From Sphingobacterium nematocida (GTDB lineage Bacteria; Bacteroidota; Bacteroidia; Sphingobacteriales; Sphingobacteriaceae), in assembly GCF_900168125.1 (NCBI RefSeq), contig NZ_FUZF01000012.1, positions 62,001-126,000 of the forward strand: a DNA stretch of 64,000 nt. The letters run 5' to 3'. Below are positions 8,266-16,977 of the stretch, one piece after another. Positions within the stretch are counted from its first letter, which is position 1. Each line of letters opens with the position of its first letter. The notes beneath the pieces were generated by a model, which was not told where the DNA came from, did no database searches, and worked only from the letters and a program-made list of their open reading frames with translations. Both the position numbers and the translations under genes were made by a program.

Positions 8266-9484
8266 TATTAAATTTCTTAACTACTACCGCTGAATTTGTT
8301 CCACCAAACCCAAAGGAATTTGACAAATATATGTCAAATTCTTGTTTTATTGTTGATGAAACTAAATTTAATTCTTCCAGTCCCTCATCTACCTGCTTCA
8401 AATTAATATTAGGTGCTATAAAGCCATGCTGCAACATCAACGTAGAATACACGATCTCACTCGCTCCTGCCATCCAACATTCATGTCCGGTCATCGACTT
8501 TGTTGAGCTTACAAAGGGCTTCCCGCCAAAAACCTCCAGTATAGCCTTAGCTTCATTGGCATCACCAATAGGCGTAGATGTAGCATGGGCATTAATGTAA
8601 TCAACATCTTCTGCAGCTATACCAGCCTGCTTCAAAGCACGACGCATTGCCATAGCCGGCCCATCTATATTAGGTGTCGAAATATGTCCTCCATTAGACG
8701 AAAAACCATATCCCAAGACCTCTGCGATAATAGGTGCCCCACGTTTTATCGCCGATTCATAGCTTTCAAGAATTATTGTAGCTGCTCCGCCGCTAGGCAC
8801 CAGTCCTGTACGATTGACATCAAAAGGACGAGAAGCTAACTCGGGATGTTCAATATCCTCGGCAAATACACCAAGTCCATCAAAACTTGCCATAGCATAA
8901 GGGTTAATCTCTTGTGCTCCTCCACAGATAATCATATCCTGCAGTCCCTGCTTGATAAACATATAGCCCAAACCAATGGCATGTGAACCACTGGCACAGG
9001 CAGCACTGATGGTCATATTTATCCCTTTTAAACCTAAGATCGTAGCCAAATTCATCGTTACCGTCGAATTCATAGACTTAAAGATAGCGCCCGAACCGAT
9101 CAATTGTGTATCCTTCTTGTCCCGGACAATATCCGTAGCTTCTATCACCGCTTTAGATACACTATCGTTGCCGTATAAAATCCCTATTTCGTTAGTCTCG
9201 AAGTAAGCAGAATCGATTCCAGCATGCTGTAAAGCCTCACGTGTAGCAACATATGCGTATTCGGACTCTTCTCCCATACTAATTCGCTGTCTCCGAGTCA
9301 GCTCATTCTTCAGGTTTGGTACAGGAACCATCCCTGTAAGCGGTGACTTAAATCCAAAATCTATTCTAGATTTATCAACCGTTATACCAGATTTTCCCTC
9401 GAATAGAGATTGCTTAACCTCTTCCAAGTTTGTTCCTATGCAAGAATAGATTCCCATTCCTGTGATCACCACCCTTTTATCCAT
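8258..9484 (-). CDS. beta-ketoacyl-ACP synthase (FabF/FabB type)
   Basis: 408 residues, a complete condensing enzyme: catalytic Cys163 in ISAACASGSHAIG, His in NAHATSTPIGD (about residue 300) and a second His in TKSMTGHECWMAGASE (about 335). The Cys-His-His triad shows it is an active decarboxylating synthase, not a chain-length factor. It lies between fabG-like and ACP genes, and probably extends the aryl starter with malonyl-ACP. The second, partial ketosynthase at the left edge may be its partner. Confidence 0.9.
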   Translation of the reverse strand: MDKRVVITGMGIYSCIGTNLEEVKQSLFEGKSGITVDKSRIDFGFKSPLTGMVPVPNLKNELTRRQRISMGEESEYAYVATREALQHAGIDSAYFETNEIGILYGNDSVSKAVIEATDIVRDKKDTQLIGSGAIFKSMNSTVTMNLATILGLKGINMTISAACASGSHAIGLGYMFIKQGLQDMIICGGAQEINPYAMASFDGLGVFAEDIEHPELASRPFDVNRTGLVPSGGAATIILESYESAIKRGAPIIAEVLGYGFSSNGGHISTPNIDGPAMAMRRALKQAGIAAEDVDYINAHATSTPIGDANEAKAILEVFGGKPFVSSTKSMTGHECWMAGASEIVYSTLMLQHGFIAPNINLKQVDEGLEELNLVSSTIKQEFDIYLSNSFGFGGTNSAVVVKKFNNE

Positions 9485-9492
9485 ACGTGTAT

Positions 9493-10224
9493 CTAGGAAT
9501 AAATACCCCCATTTATATTTATTATTTCACCTGTAATATAACTAGATTTTTTGGATGCCAAAAATGAAACTAGGTCCGCTACCTCCTCTGCTTGGCCAAA
9601 ACGATTTGCTGGAATTAGCTTAACCAACTCCTGTTCATCCATTTCGGCAGTCATATCGGTTTTAATAAAACCTGGAGCTACGGCATTGACTGTAACATTA
9701 CGTTTAGCTACTTCTTGCGCCAATGCCTTTGTTGCGCCGATGACCCCAGCCTTAGCTGCAGAATAATTGGCTTGTCCTGCCGTACCTTTTACCCCAGAAA
9801 CTGACACCACATTAATAATACGTCCGTATCGATTTCGTAACATCTTTTGGATAAAAAAGTTCGTCACATGAAAGAATCCATTCAAGGATATATCCAACAC
9901 ACTTTGCCAATCGTCCTTCTTCATCCACATAAACAATCCATCTTTAGTAATACCAGCATTGTTAACCACAACCTCCACAACCGCATCCGGATGCTCTTGT
10001 ACCCACTTCGTTAACACAGTATTTACAGCCTCTTCATTTGCTACATCAAACCTCAACAAAGTTCCCTGCCCACCGACCTCTTCAACCAATCGCAGTGTTT
10101 CAAGCGCCGCAGTTTCATTCCCTTGATAATTGATCAAAACAAAATAGCCCAAATCAACAGCTAATTTTTGACAAATAGACCGTCCAATACCTCGAGATCC
10201 ACCCGTTACTAATGCACACTTCAT
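9493..10224 (-). CDS. 3-oxoacyl-ACP reductase, FabG-like SDR
   Basis: A 243-residue classical short-chain dehydrogenase: NADP-binding TGGSRGIGRSI at the N-terminus, NNAG near the middle, and the catalytic set Ser / Tyr-x3-Lys in VSVSGVKGTAGQANYSAAK. The C-terminal INGG is typical of FabG. It reduces 3-oxoacyl-ACP after each condensation in the polyene cycle. It is 2 bp from the ammonia-lyase gene and 8 bp from the ketosynthase gene, in the pigment operon. Housekeeping FabG function cannot be excluded, but the context favours pigment. Confidence 0.9.
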   Translation of the reverse strand: MKCALVTGGSRGIGRSICQKLAVDLGYFVLINYQGNETAALETLRLVEEVGGQGTLLRFDVANEEAVNTVLTKWVQEHPDAVVEVVVNNAGITKDGLFMWMKKDDWQSVLDISLNGFFHVTNFFIQKMLRNRYGRIINVVSVSGVKGTAGQANYSAAKAGVIGATKALAQEVAKRNVTVNAVAPGFIKTDMTAEMDEQELVKLIPANRFGQAEEVADLVSFLASKKSSYITGEIININGGIYS

Positions 10225-10226
10225 AG

Positions 10227-11750
10227 TTACGCCTGTTTCATTAAATAATTCTTGACAGATTGAATAGCTATATACAAGGGCTTATCTTCGGAAAAAGCTG
10301 GAATTATATTTCTAATATCGGTATAAATTGCCTTTGTACGACTAGAAACTAAATCTTGACAGGATAATATATCAATGGCCTGCACTACAGATATTAGCTG
10401 TATAGCCAGTACTTCATATGCATTCACGATAACCTTGTGGGTAATCACGGCTGCATTTGTACCCATACTTACGATATCTTGATTATCGTTATTATTGGGT
10501 ATACTATGCACATACATTGAGTTAGAGAGCGTTTGATTTTCAGCTGTCGTCGAGGTAGCCGTAAACTGGGCACCTTGCATTCCAAAGTTAAAACCAAGCT
10601 TACCCATGTTAACGAAAGGAGGCAATATTTCGTTAATCTTCGAATTCATCAGATAATTCAACTGACGCTCTGCCAACATCGTCAATCGGGTTACAGCCAA
10701 CTTCAATTTATCCATTTCTAACGAGATGTAATCTCCATGAAAATTACCTCCATGATATACATTCTGATCCTCAACAGATATAATCGGATTATCGCTCACA
10801 GAGTTTACTTCGCTTTCTAGAATATGTCCCACTTGCTCTATAGTCTCTAATACAGGTCCCAAGATTTGTGGCACACAACGCAAAGAATAATATTCCTGCA
10901 CTTTATCCTTAAAAATCTCTTCTAAGTTATTTCCTGAATACAAGTCTTCTTCACGTTTACGGATCAATTTAGAGTCTACCAAATGACGGCGCATCATAGC
11001 TGCTATATCCTGTTGTCCTTGGTGCTTCTTCACTTCATTTAAAGTAACCGAATAATGGTCATCATGTGCCTTTACAAGTTCATTCATAATAGAAGACAAC
11101 TCCACGGACCAACTGAGCAACTGTTTTGCATGGAAGTAATTAACCATTCCGGCTCCCGTCATCACCGAAGTACCATTAATTAGGGATATACCCTCCCGAA
11201 CCTCTACCGCGATTGGTTTCAACCCCAACTCAGAAAACACTTCATGTGTTAATCTCCTTTGATTTTGATATATCACCTCTCCCTCACCGATTAAAGTAAG
11301 TGCTAAATGCGCCAACTGCACTAAATCTCCACTAGCTCCTACCCCTCCATGGGCAAAAATCACGGGAGTGATATCACGATTTATAAACTCCAGAAGTAAC
11401 TCCAAAACGGAGATATGTACACCAGATTTTCCTTTCGAAAGATTACAAAGACGAGTAAGCATAGCCGCCTTAACAATGTCATTTGGAAGGAGGTCTCCAG
11501 TTCCAGAGGCGTGACTACGAATCAAATTGTATTGCAATTGAATACGATCTGCATCTTGAATACGATACTGCGCCATCGGGCCAAACCCCGTATTAACACC
11601 ATAAATAATCTTATTCTCAATAAATGACTTCAAGAAGCTAAAACTCTCTTCGACAACTTTGACAGTCTCGCTGGCCAGTCCTACTTGTTTGTGATTTAAT
11701 AATATGTCTGCAAATTGATCTAATGAAAGATCTTTATGAATAGAAATCAT
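10227..11750 (-). CDS. aromatic amino acid ammonia-lyase (tyrosine ammonia-lyase type)
   Basis: 507 residues of the HAL/PAL/TAL family. The MIO cofactor triad Ala139-Ser140-Gly141 is in HGGVGASGDLVQLAHLAL, the catalytic Tyr50 in YGVNTGFGP, and NNNDNQDIVSMG further on. The selectivity position reads NLIRSHASG, a Ser-His pair as in histidine lyases. From memory, the characterised Flavobacterium johnsoniae tyrosine ammonia-lyase has the same stretch and is very similar along its whole length, so 4-coumarate formation is the best call. It is the first gene of the operon and supplies the aryl starter of the pigment. Confidence 0.9.
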   Translation of the reverse strand: MISIHKDLSLDQFADILLNHKQVGLASETVKVVEESFSFLKSFIENKIIYGVNTGFGPMAQYRIQDADRIQLQYNLIRSHASGTGDLLPNDIVKAAMLTRLCNLSKGKSGVHISVLELLLEFINRDITPVIFAHGGVGASGDLVQLAHLALTLIGEGEVIYQNQRRLTHEVFSELGLKPIAVEVREGISLINGTSVMTGAGMVNYFHAKQLLSWSVELSSIMNELVKAHDDHYSVTLNEVKKHQGQQDIAAMMRRHLVDSKLIRKREEDLYSGNNLEEIFKDKVQEYYSLRCVPQILGPVLETIEQVGHILESEVNSVSDNPIISVEDQNVYHGGNFHGDYISLEMDKLKLAVTRLTMLAERQLNYLMNSKINEILPPFVNMGKLGFNFGMQGAQFTATSTTAENQTLSNSMYVHSIPNNNDNQDIVSMGTNAAVITHKVIVNAYEVLAIQLISVVQAIDILSCQDLVSSRTKAIYTDIRNIIPAFSEDKPLYIAIQSVKNYLMKQA

Positions 11751-11816
11751 TTATATATGTGGTCTTTTTACTTTCCAATTTTTAGATTATCTTCTTTCGT
11801 CAGCAAGATAATTAAG

Positions 11817-11824
11817 TACCTTTG
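11817..11824 (+). promoter_or_regulatory. candidate -7 box for the halogenase-like gene
   Basis: TACCTTTG fits the Bacteroidota TAnnTTTG -7 element. The -33 side is weak (TTTCG). The transcript would start near 11828 with a ~105-nt leader before the ATG at 11934. It interlocks with the opposite candidate at 11839-11846. Confidence 0.4.
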
Positions 11825-11838
11825 CTAGTAGCTGAGTG

Positions 11839-11846
11839 CAAAAATA
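11839..11846 (-). promoter_or_regulatory. candidate -7 box for the pigment operon
   Basis: On the minus strand the bases read TATTTTTG, a match to TAnnTTTG. The start point would be near 11835, about 85 nt before the ammonia-lyase ATG at 11750. I see no clear -33 TTG. It is the only good match upstream of the operon. Confidence 0.45.
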
Positions 11847-11933
11847 ACACATTTCCTCTATAAAAAAGCCCTTGATGGCAGAGGTGTGCTAAATAATTGA
11901 ATTTATTTAGGTTTTAATTGAATTCTTTATAGA

Positions 11934-13202
11934 ATGAAAACAAGTCAAGTTGATATTTTGATTATAGGAGCAGGTCCTTCTGGCTGTGTAGCTGCCGGGT
12001 ACCTGCAAAAACAAGGTGCGAATATCAAAGTTGTAGAAAAAAGTAGGTTTCCTAGGCTCGTAGTTGGAGAGAGCCTTATTCCTCGTGTCATGGATCACTT
12101 CGAAGAGGCCGGCCTCTTGGACGACTTAGACAAGCAGAATTTCCAAAAAAAACCCGGAGCTCGTTTCATCCGAGGGCAAGTCATTAGTATTTTTGATTTT
12201 AGCCAAAAATTTGGTAACGGTTGGGATTGGACCTGGCAAATTCCGAGAGCTGATTTTGATATGGTAATGGCACAAAGCTTAATTAAAAAAGGTGTTGATA
12301 TCAGCTTTGAGACCACGGTAACAGGAATCAGCTTCGAAGGCTCTGACTCCATTACCACAGTTATAGATAAGGACGGAAATCAATCGCACATTAAATCTAA
12401 GTTTGTAATCGACTCCAGTGGGTATGGCCGAGTACTGCCTCGGTTACTACAATTGGACAAACCGTCGAAACTGAATCCACATTCAGCGATCTTCTCCCAT
12501 GTAAAGGATATCAACAGACCCGAGGGCCTCGAAGGTACACAAATCTCATTCGATGTATTAGACACCGAAGTCTGGTTATGGGTTATTCCATTTTCCAATG
12601 GAAATACCAGTCTTGGGATAGTGGCCGACACAGCATTTATCGAACAATTGGCTGAAAATGGAGATACGGCCTTAGCGCTACAAAAGGCTATCCAACTCTC
12701 CGACTTCTACGTCAAACGATTCGCTGGAACAGAATTTATTTTCGAACCGATTCACTTGAAAAATTACTCCGCCGCAGTCACCAAAATGTATGGTGATGGT
12801 TTTGCTCTCACCGGAAATAGTTCGGAGTTTTTAGATCCTGTATTTTCATCTGGTGTATGCTTTGCCACCGAATCCGGAATCCTAGCCGCAAAACTTGCCT
12901 GGAGACAAATCAATGGTGAAAAAGTAGACTGGGAAAGAGACTTTACGCAATACATGCAACGTGGTATTGATGTTTTCACCACTTACGTAAAAGAGTGGTA
13001 TACCGGAAACCTACAAACCCTTTTCTTTCACAGACCCGAAAACTTAGATGTTAAGGAAAAAGTATGTGCCGTATTAGCAGGATATGTCTGGAACGAAGAA
13101 AATCCTTTTGTCAAAAAACATAGCAGGGTCATCAAAAGTATAGCCTATATGCTAGAAAACAACAAGGAGCTGTCCGATAACATAGAAAAAACATATAAAT
13201 AA
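11934..13202 (+). CDS. flavin-dependent halogenase-like monooxygenase
   Basis: 422 residues. The FAD-binding GAGPSG lies at residues 12-17, followed by FPRLVVGESLIP, typical of flavin-dependent halogenases. Two WxWxIP-like stretches occur, GWDWTWQIPRADFD and VWLWVIPFSNG; WxWxIP is the halogenase signature. The Lys pair in QNFQKKPGARF is where phenolic halogenases keep the active-site Lys. It diverges from the pigment operon and may chlorinate or hydroxylate the phenol end of the pigment. Halogenation is an inference; such genes in flexirubin clusters are also annotated simply as FAD oxidoreductases. The last codons merge into a bidirectional terminator. Confidence 0.82.
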   Translation: MKTSQVDILIIGAGPSGCVAAGYLQKQGANIKVVEKSRFPRLVVGESLIPRVMDHFEEAGLLDDLDKQNFQKKPGARFIRGQVISIFDFSQKFGNGWDWTWQIPRADFDMVMAQSLIKKGVDISFETTVTGISFEGSDSITTVIDKDGNQSHIKSKFVIDSSGYGRVLPRLLQLDKPSKLNPHSAIFSHVKDINRPEGLEGTQISFDVLDTEVWLWVIPFSNGNTSLGIVADTAFIEQLAENGDTALALQKAIQLSDFYVKRFAGTEFIFEPIHLKNYSAAVTKMYGDGFALTGNSSEFLDPVFSSGVCFATESGILAAKLAWRQINGEKVDWERDFTQYMQRGIDVFTTYVKEWYTGNLQTLFFHRPENLDVKEKVCAVLAGYVWNEENPFVKKHSRVIKSIAYMLENNKELSDNIEKTYK

Positions 13203-13229
13203 TAAAAGGAGGCTTTACCTCCTTTTATT
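13201..13229. terminator. bidirectional terminator between convergent genes
   Basis: A perfect 12-bp stem (AATAAAAGGAGG / CCTCCTTTTATT) with a 5-nt loop. A and T tracts on both sides serve both strands. Both flanking stop codons (13200-13202 on plus, 13228-13230 on minus) overlap its ends. Confidence 0.85.
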
Positions 13230-14076
13230 ATTTGATAAGCTTTCTAAAATTAATTACGCTTTGTCGTACGTCATCTTTACTATTTGCCCAATTATACTCA
13301 TATTCAGCAGAAATCATTCCAGCGAACTTTTGACGCTTTAACTCATCAATAATTCCTTGCAGAGGTAATTTTCCGGTACCCCAATGCACATCATGAGCCT
13401 TCTTATCTCCAAATTCGTTGAGGTCTTTGAAGTGTAAATGAAAAACATGTCCATCCAGCTGTTTCAGACAAGTAATAGGATCTAATCCGGATCGCATCCA
13501 GTGCCCAACATCAGCTGCAGCGCCCATAAACTTACTCCGCCCCTTTAATGCGTCCAACACGACCTCTGGCTTCCAGTATTTAGAGGGATCGGGATGGTTG
13601 TGCAAAGCTGCCTTTATTTTATATTTATCACATAGGCCAGATACGATGTCTAAATGAGCGTCAGAGGGCTCAACATTCAACACTTTAATCCCCATATCCT
13701 TCGCAAACACAAATACCTTCTCCCACTCTTCAGCATCCTTCGCTCCAACAACCCCAAAAGCATGTAGCGTAATCCCTTTATCTTTCAACAAACGCTTAAC
13801 CAGAGCTCTACCTTCAACCGAAAGCTGATATCCCATCGTTTCAGTGCTACCAGCACCAATAGTTTGTCCTGGAAAAGCTTCAACATAACGTAAATCACAA
13901 CTATCTAGCTTGTCCAAAGCCTGCGCAAAGGAAAATAAGCGAAAAGTATACGCCTGTGCACCTAACTTCCACCCTAAACGTTCTTCAGGACTTCTCTGTA
14001 GTGACTTGTTGGTCGCACAGGAAAGTGTCAAAATGCCTATAGCGACAAAAAATGCAAATAGATAAATTCTTCTCAT
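13228..14076 (-). CDS. sugar phosphate isomerase/epimerase-like lipoprotein
   Basis: 282 residues. A lipoprotein signal peptide ends in LTLSCATN (Cys near residue 20), so the protein should be exported and lipid-anchored. The rest is a xylose-isomerase-like TIM barrel: TFRLFSFAQALDKL, EAFPGQ, VEPSDAH, HNHPDPSKYWK, ADVGHWMRSG and HFKDLNEFGDKKAHDVHWG supply the Glu/His/Asp residues that bind metal in this family. The sugar substrate is unknown. It is convergent with the halogenase-like gene and 30 bp from gltX, with which it may be co-transcribed. Confidence 0.85.
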   Translation of the reverse strand: MRRIYLFAFFVAIGILTLSCATNKSLQRSPEERLGWKLGAQAYTFRLFSFAQALDKLDSCDLRYVEAFPGQTIGAGSTETMGYQLSVEGRALVKRLLKDKGITLHAFGVVGAKDAEEWEKVFVFAKDMGIKVLNVEPSDAHLDIVSGLCDKYKIKAALHNHPDPSKYWKPEVVLDALKGRSKFMGAAADVGHWMRSGLDPITCLKQLDGHVFHLHFKDLNEFGDKKAHDVHWGTGKLPLQGIIDELKRQKFAGMISAEYEYNWANSKDDVRQSVINFRKLIK

Positions 14077-14106
14077 AAAGTTTGGTTTAGACTCAAAGAA
14101 TCTAAA

Positions 14107-15627
14107 TTAACTATTAAATACATCTAGTGCAACATTAACTCGATTTATCACTTGATCTTTACCTAGAATCTCGGCAATCAGAAAGACATCGGGACCAAAC
14201 TTCCCACCGACTAGCATAATTCGAAAAGGCATCATCAATTCTCCAATTTTCATCCCGGACGACTGTACACGTTCTTTGAAAAATGGCTCCAACACAGAAG
14301 CTTGCCAATCTTGATCTTCAAATTCTACGAGAATCTCCTCAAAGAATTTTGTCTTATCGGCATTCCATTTTGGCTTTACCGCATCAACGTCATAATGCTG
14401 TGGCATTTGAAAAAAGAATGACGCCTGTGCCCAAAAGTCAGATACATAAGTCATACGTTCCTTAACAACCGACAAAATAGTAGTAATAGAAGAGTCTTCA
14501 ATAGCTGAAACTCCATGTTGAACTAAACCTTCACGCACTAAAGGCAATAATGCGGTATTGTCCATCTTTTTTATCCATTCATGATTGAACCATTTGGCTT
14601 TTTCAAAATCGAATTTAGCGCCAGATTTGTTAATTCTCTCTACAGAAAATTTCTCTACCAATTCAGAAAGGGTAAAAATCTCTTGCTCTGTCCCATCGTT
14701 CCAACCAAGTACGCCCAACATATTCACAAAAGCTTCTGGCAAGAAGCCGAGTTCTCTAAAACCTTTAGTCAGATCTCCCGTTTTGGCATCCGTCCAATTC
14801 ATTGCATAAACTGGAAAACCTAAACGATCTCCATCGCGTTTACTTAATTTACCGTTACCGTCCGGTTTCAATATCAATGGCAGGTGTGCCCACTGCGGCA
14901 TATCGTCAGACCAACCTAAATACTCCCACAATAACAAATGAACAGGAGCCGAAGGCAACCACTCTTCACCTCTAAATACATGCGATATTTCCATAGCCTT
15001 GTCATCTACCACGACAGCCAAGTGGTAAGTAGGCATACCATCAGCCTTTAAGAGAACCTTGTCGTCGACTAGTTTTGTCTCAAACGAGACTCTACCTCTA
15101 ATCATATCGTCAAAAGATACAATGTGATCTTCAGGCATCTTAATCCGGATAGTATGTGGTGCGTTCGCATCAAGTAATCTTTGCGTTTCCTCTGCTGATA
15201 AACTCAACGAATTACGTAGACTCATCCGATTTTCCTGAGCATAACGAAAATTAGGTTGAGACTGTCTCAGTGCATCAAGCTCTTCTGACGTATCAAAAGC
15301 ATAATAGGCATGGCCTGCTGCAATTAATTGCTCGGCATACTGTCTGTAGGAAGGCTTACGTTCGCTTTGGCGATAAGGTCCAAAAGCGCCAGGATTTGAC
15401 GGACTCTCATCAGGCAAAATGCCACACCAAGCCAAACACTCATTTATATATTCTTCTGCTCCAGGGACAAATCGCGTCTGATCAGTATCTTCAATTCTTA
15501 AAATAAACTCACCGCCATGCTGCTTTGCAAACAAGTAATTGAACAAAGCTGTTCTTACTCCACCTAAATGTAATCCTCCTGTTGGACTTGGCGCGAAGCG
15601 CACTCTAACTTTTTTCTGCGAACTCAT
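14107..15627 (-). CDS. gltX: glutamyl-tRNA synthetase
   Basis: 506 residues, class I synthetase. The HIGH-type signature is in FAPSPTGGLHLGGVRTALFN and the KMSKS-type loop is KLSKRDGD. It attaches Glu to tRNA-Glu in the cytoplasm. Length and motif order are normal for bacterial GltX. The ATG at 15627 lies only 4 bases after a good -7 box, so the mRNA is probably leaderless. A tRNA-Glu gene also lies in this window at 41065. Confidence 0.97.
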   Translation of the reverse strand: MSSQKKVRVRFAPSPTGGLHLGGVRTALFNYLFAKQHGGEFILRIEDTDQTRFVPGAEEYINECLAWCGILPDESPSNPGAFGPYRQSERKPSYRQYAEQLIAAGHAYYAFDTSEELDALRQSQPNFRYAQENRMSLRNSLSLSAEETQRLLDANAPHTIRIKMPEDHIVSFDDMIRGRVSFETKLVDDKVLLKADGMPTYHLAVVVDDKAMEISHVFRGEEWLPSAPVHLLLWEYLGWSDDMPQWAHLPLILKPDGNGKLSKRDGDRLGFPVYAMNWTDAKTGDLTKGFRELGFLPEAFVNMLGVLGWNDGTEQEIFTLSELVEKFSVERINKSGAKFDFEKAKWFNHEWIKKMDNTALLPLVREGLVQHGVSAIEDSSITTILSVVKERMTYVSDFWAQASFFFQMPQHYDVDAVKPKWNADKTKFFEEILVEFEDQDWQASVLEPFFKERVQSSGMKIGELMMPFRIMLVGGKFGPDVFLIAEILGKDQVINRVNVALDVFNS

Positions 15628-15631
15628 AACA

Positions 15632-15660
15632 CAAAATTACTGATTTCTGAATGATTACAA
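15632..15660 (-). promoter_or_regulatory. gltX promoter, predicted leaderless
   Basis: On the minus strand TTG (15660-15658), 18 nt, then TAATTTTG (15639-15632). Only 4 nt separate the box from the ATG at 15627, so transcription should start at or one base before the start codon. Confidence 0.65.
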
Positions 15661-15753
15661 TAATATTGAATTAGTAAAAACTACAGTTAGCCCCTATATT
15701 TAAAGAGAAATCTTCAATAAAATCACTATTTTGCATATTGATCATTCTAAAAA

Positions 15754-16977
15754 ATGAACACATATAAATACAATAAACAGGTTTGGAAAATAGTCCTACT
15801 GCTTTTTGCGGCTCTAATTGGTCTTGCATCACTTTTATATACCAATTATTTGGTCAAAAATCTTTCAAAATCCGAGAGAACCAAAGCAGAGGTATGGGCC
15901 ATGAGCACACGGAGCATCATGACCATGCCAGATGTTGATGACGACTTCATAAGCTTTATTTATGCTGTACGCGACAGCCTGTCACTGCCTGCTATAATCA
16001 CCGACGAAAAGGATAATATCATTTTTTGGAGAGACCTCGATAGCACTAAGACAAACATAAAAGCGGAGGAAAACCATAAAGACTGGGTCCATTACGATCC
16101 AGATTACTTTCAAAAGCAGTTGTATGCGATGAAAAGCATGCATCCACCCATAACATTAAACTTAGACTCCGGAGAATCCTGGTCTGTTTATTATAAAGAG
16201 TCAGATGCCTTACAACAGCTACGCATATTCCCTTACATACAGCTTTCACTAATTGCAATTTTCTTAATTATTGCGTACTCTGTATTCAACTCCATAAAAA
16301 AATCAGAACAAAACTTAGTCTGGGTAGGTATGGCAAAAGAAGCGGCACACCAACTAGGAACCCCTATTTCCTCCTTAATGGGCTGGGTAGAACTTATCCG
16401 GCTTAAGTTTGATGCTGAAAATGACGATGTGGTAAATGAAATGGAGCGTGATGTAAAGAGACTTGAAATTGTGGCAGATCGCTTTTCGAAAATAGGATCG
16501 ACACCATCACTCTCTAACCATAATGTCTATCTAGTTGTAAGTGATTTTATCAATTATTTCAAAGTACGAACAAGCGATAAAATAACTTTTATTCTGGAAG
16601 GAGACAAACATGTAGAGGCGATGCTTAACGTACCATTATTCGACTGGATAATCGAAAATCTATTAAAAAATGCCGTAAATGCAATTGACACTGAAGGTAT
16701 AATAAAAGTAGTAATTACGGAAAATATTGCAAAAGAGGAAATTTTTATAGACATTAGTGATACAGGAAAAGGTATTCCGAGATCTAATTTCGAGACCATC
16801 TTTCAACCCGGATTTACAACAAGGAAAAGAGGCTGGGGATTAGGACTGAGCTTGACGATGCGCATGGTAAGTTACCATAAAGGGCAGATTTTTGTTAAAG
16901 AATCAGAAATAGGAAAAGGAACAACTTTCAGGATAATATTAAAAAGCAACTTAAAATATGAACCTACTCAAGTCTGA
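15754..16977 (+). CDS. orphan membrane sensor histidine kinase
   Basis: 407 residues. Two membrane segments (about 12-32 and 160-180) flank a ~125-residue periplasmic sensor domain. The H-box is AKEAAHQLGTPISSLMGW (His199), followed by the N-box IENLLKNAVNAID, G1 DTGKGI and G2 RGWGLGLSLTMRM. There is no HAMP-like stretch of normal length and no response regulator next to it. The stop overlaps the DinB gene by 20 bp. Since PorX at 26298 is likewise an orphan regulator, a PorY-like role is possible but not shown. Confidence 0.9.
   Translation: MNTYKYNKQVWKIVLLLFAALIGLASLLYTNYLVKNLSKSERTKAEVWAMSTRSIMTMPDVDDDFISFIYAVRDSLSLPAIITDEKDNIIFWRDLDSTKTNIKAEENHKDWVHYDPDYFQKQLYAMKSMHPPITLNLDSGESWSVYYKESDALQQLRIFPYIQLSLIAIFLIIAYSVFNSIKKSEQNLVWVGMAKEAAHQLGTPISSLMGWVELIRLKFDAENDDVVNEMERDVKRLEIVADRFSKIGSTPSLSNHNVYLVVSDFINYFKVRTSDKITFILEGDKHVEAMLNVPLFDWIIENLLKNAVNAIDTEGIIKVVITENIAKEEIFIDISDTGKGIPRSNFETIFQPGFTTRKRGWGLGLSLTMRMVSYHKGQIFVKESEIGKGTTFRIILKSNLKYEPTQV

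Noticed and set aside
10227-11750. Annotation as histidine ammonia-lyase hutH
   Set aside because: Position in the pigment operon, absence of hut genes and whole-length likeness to the F. johnsoniae tyrosine lyase outweigh the Ser-His pair.
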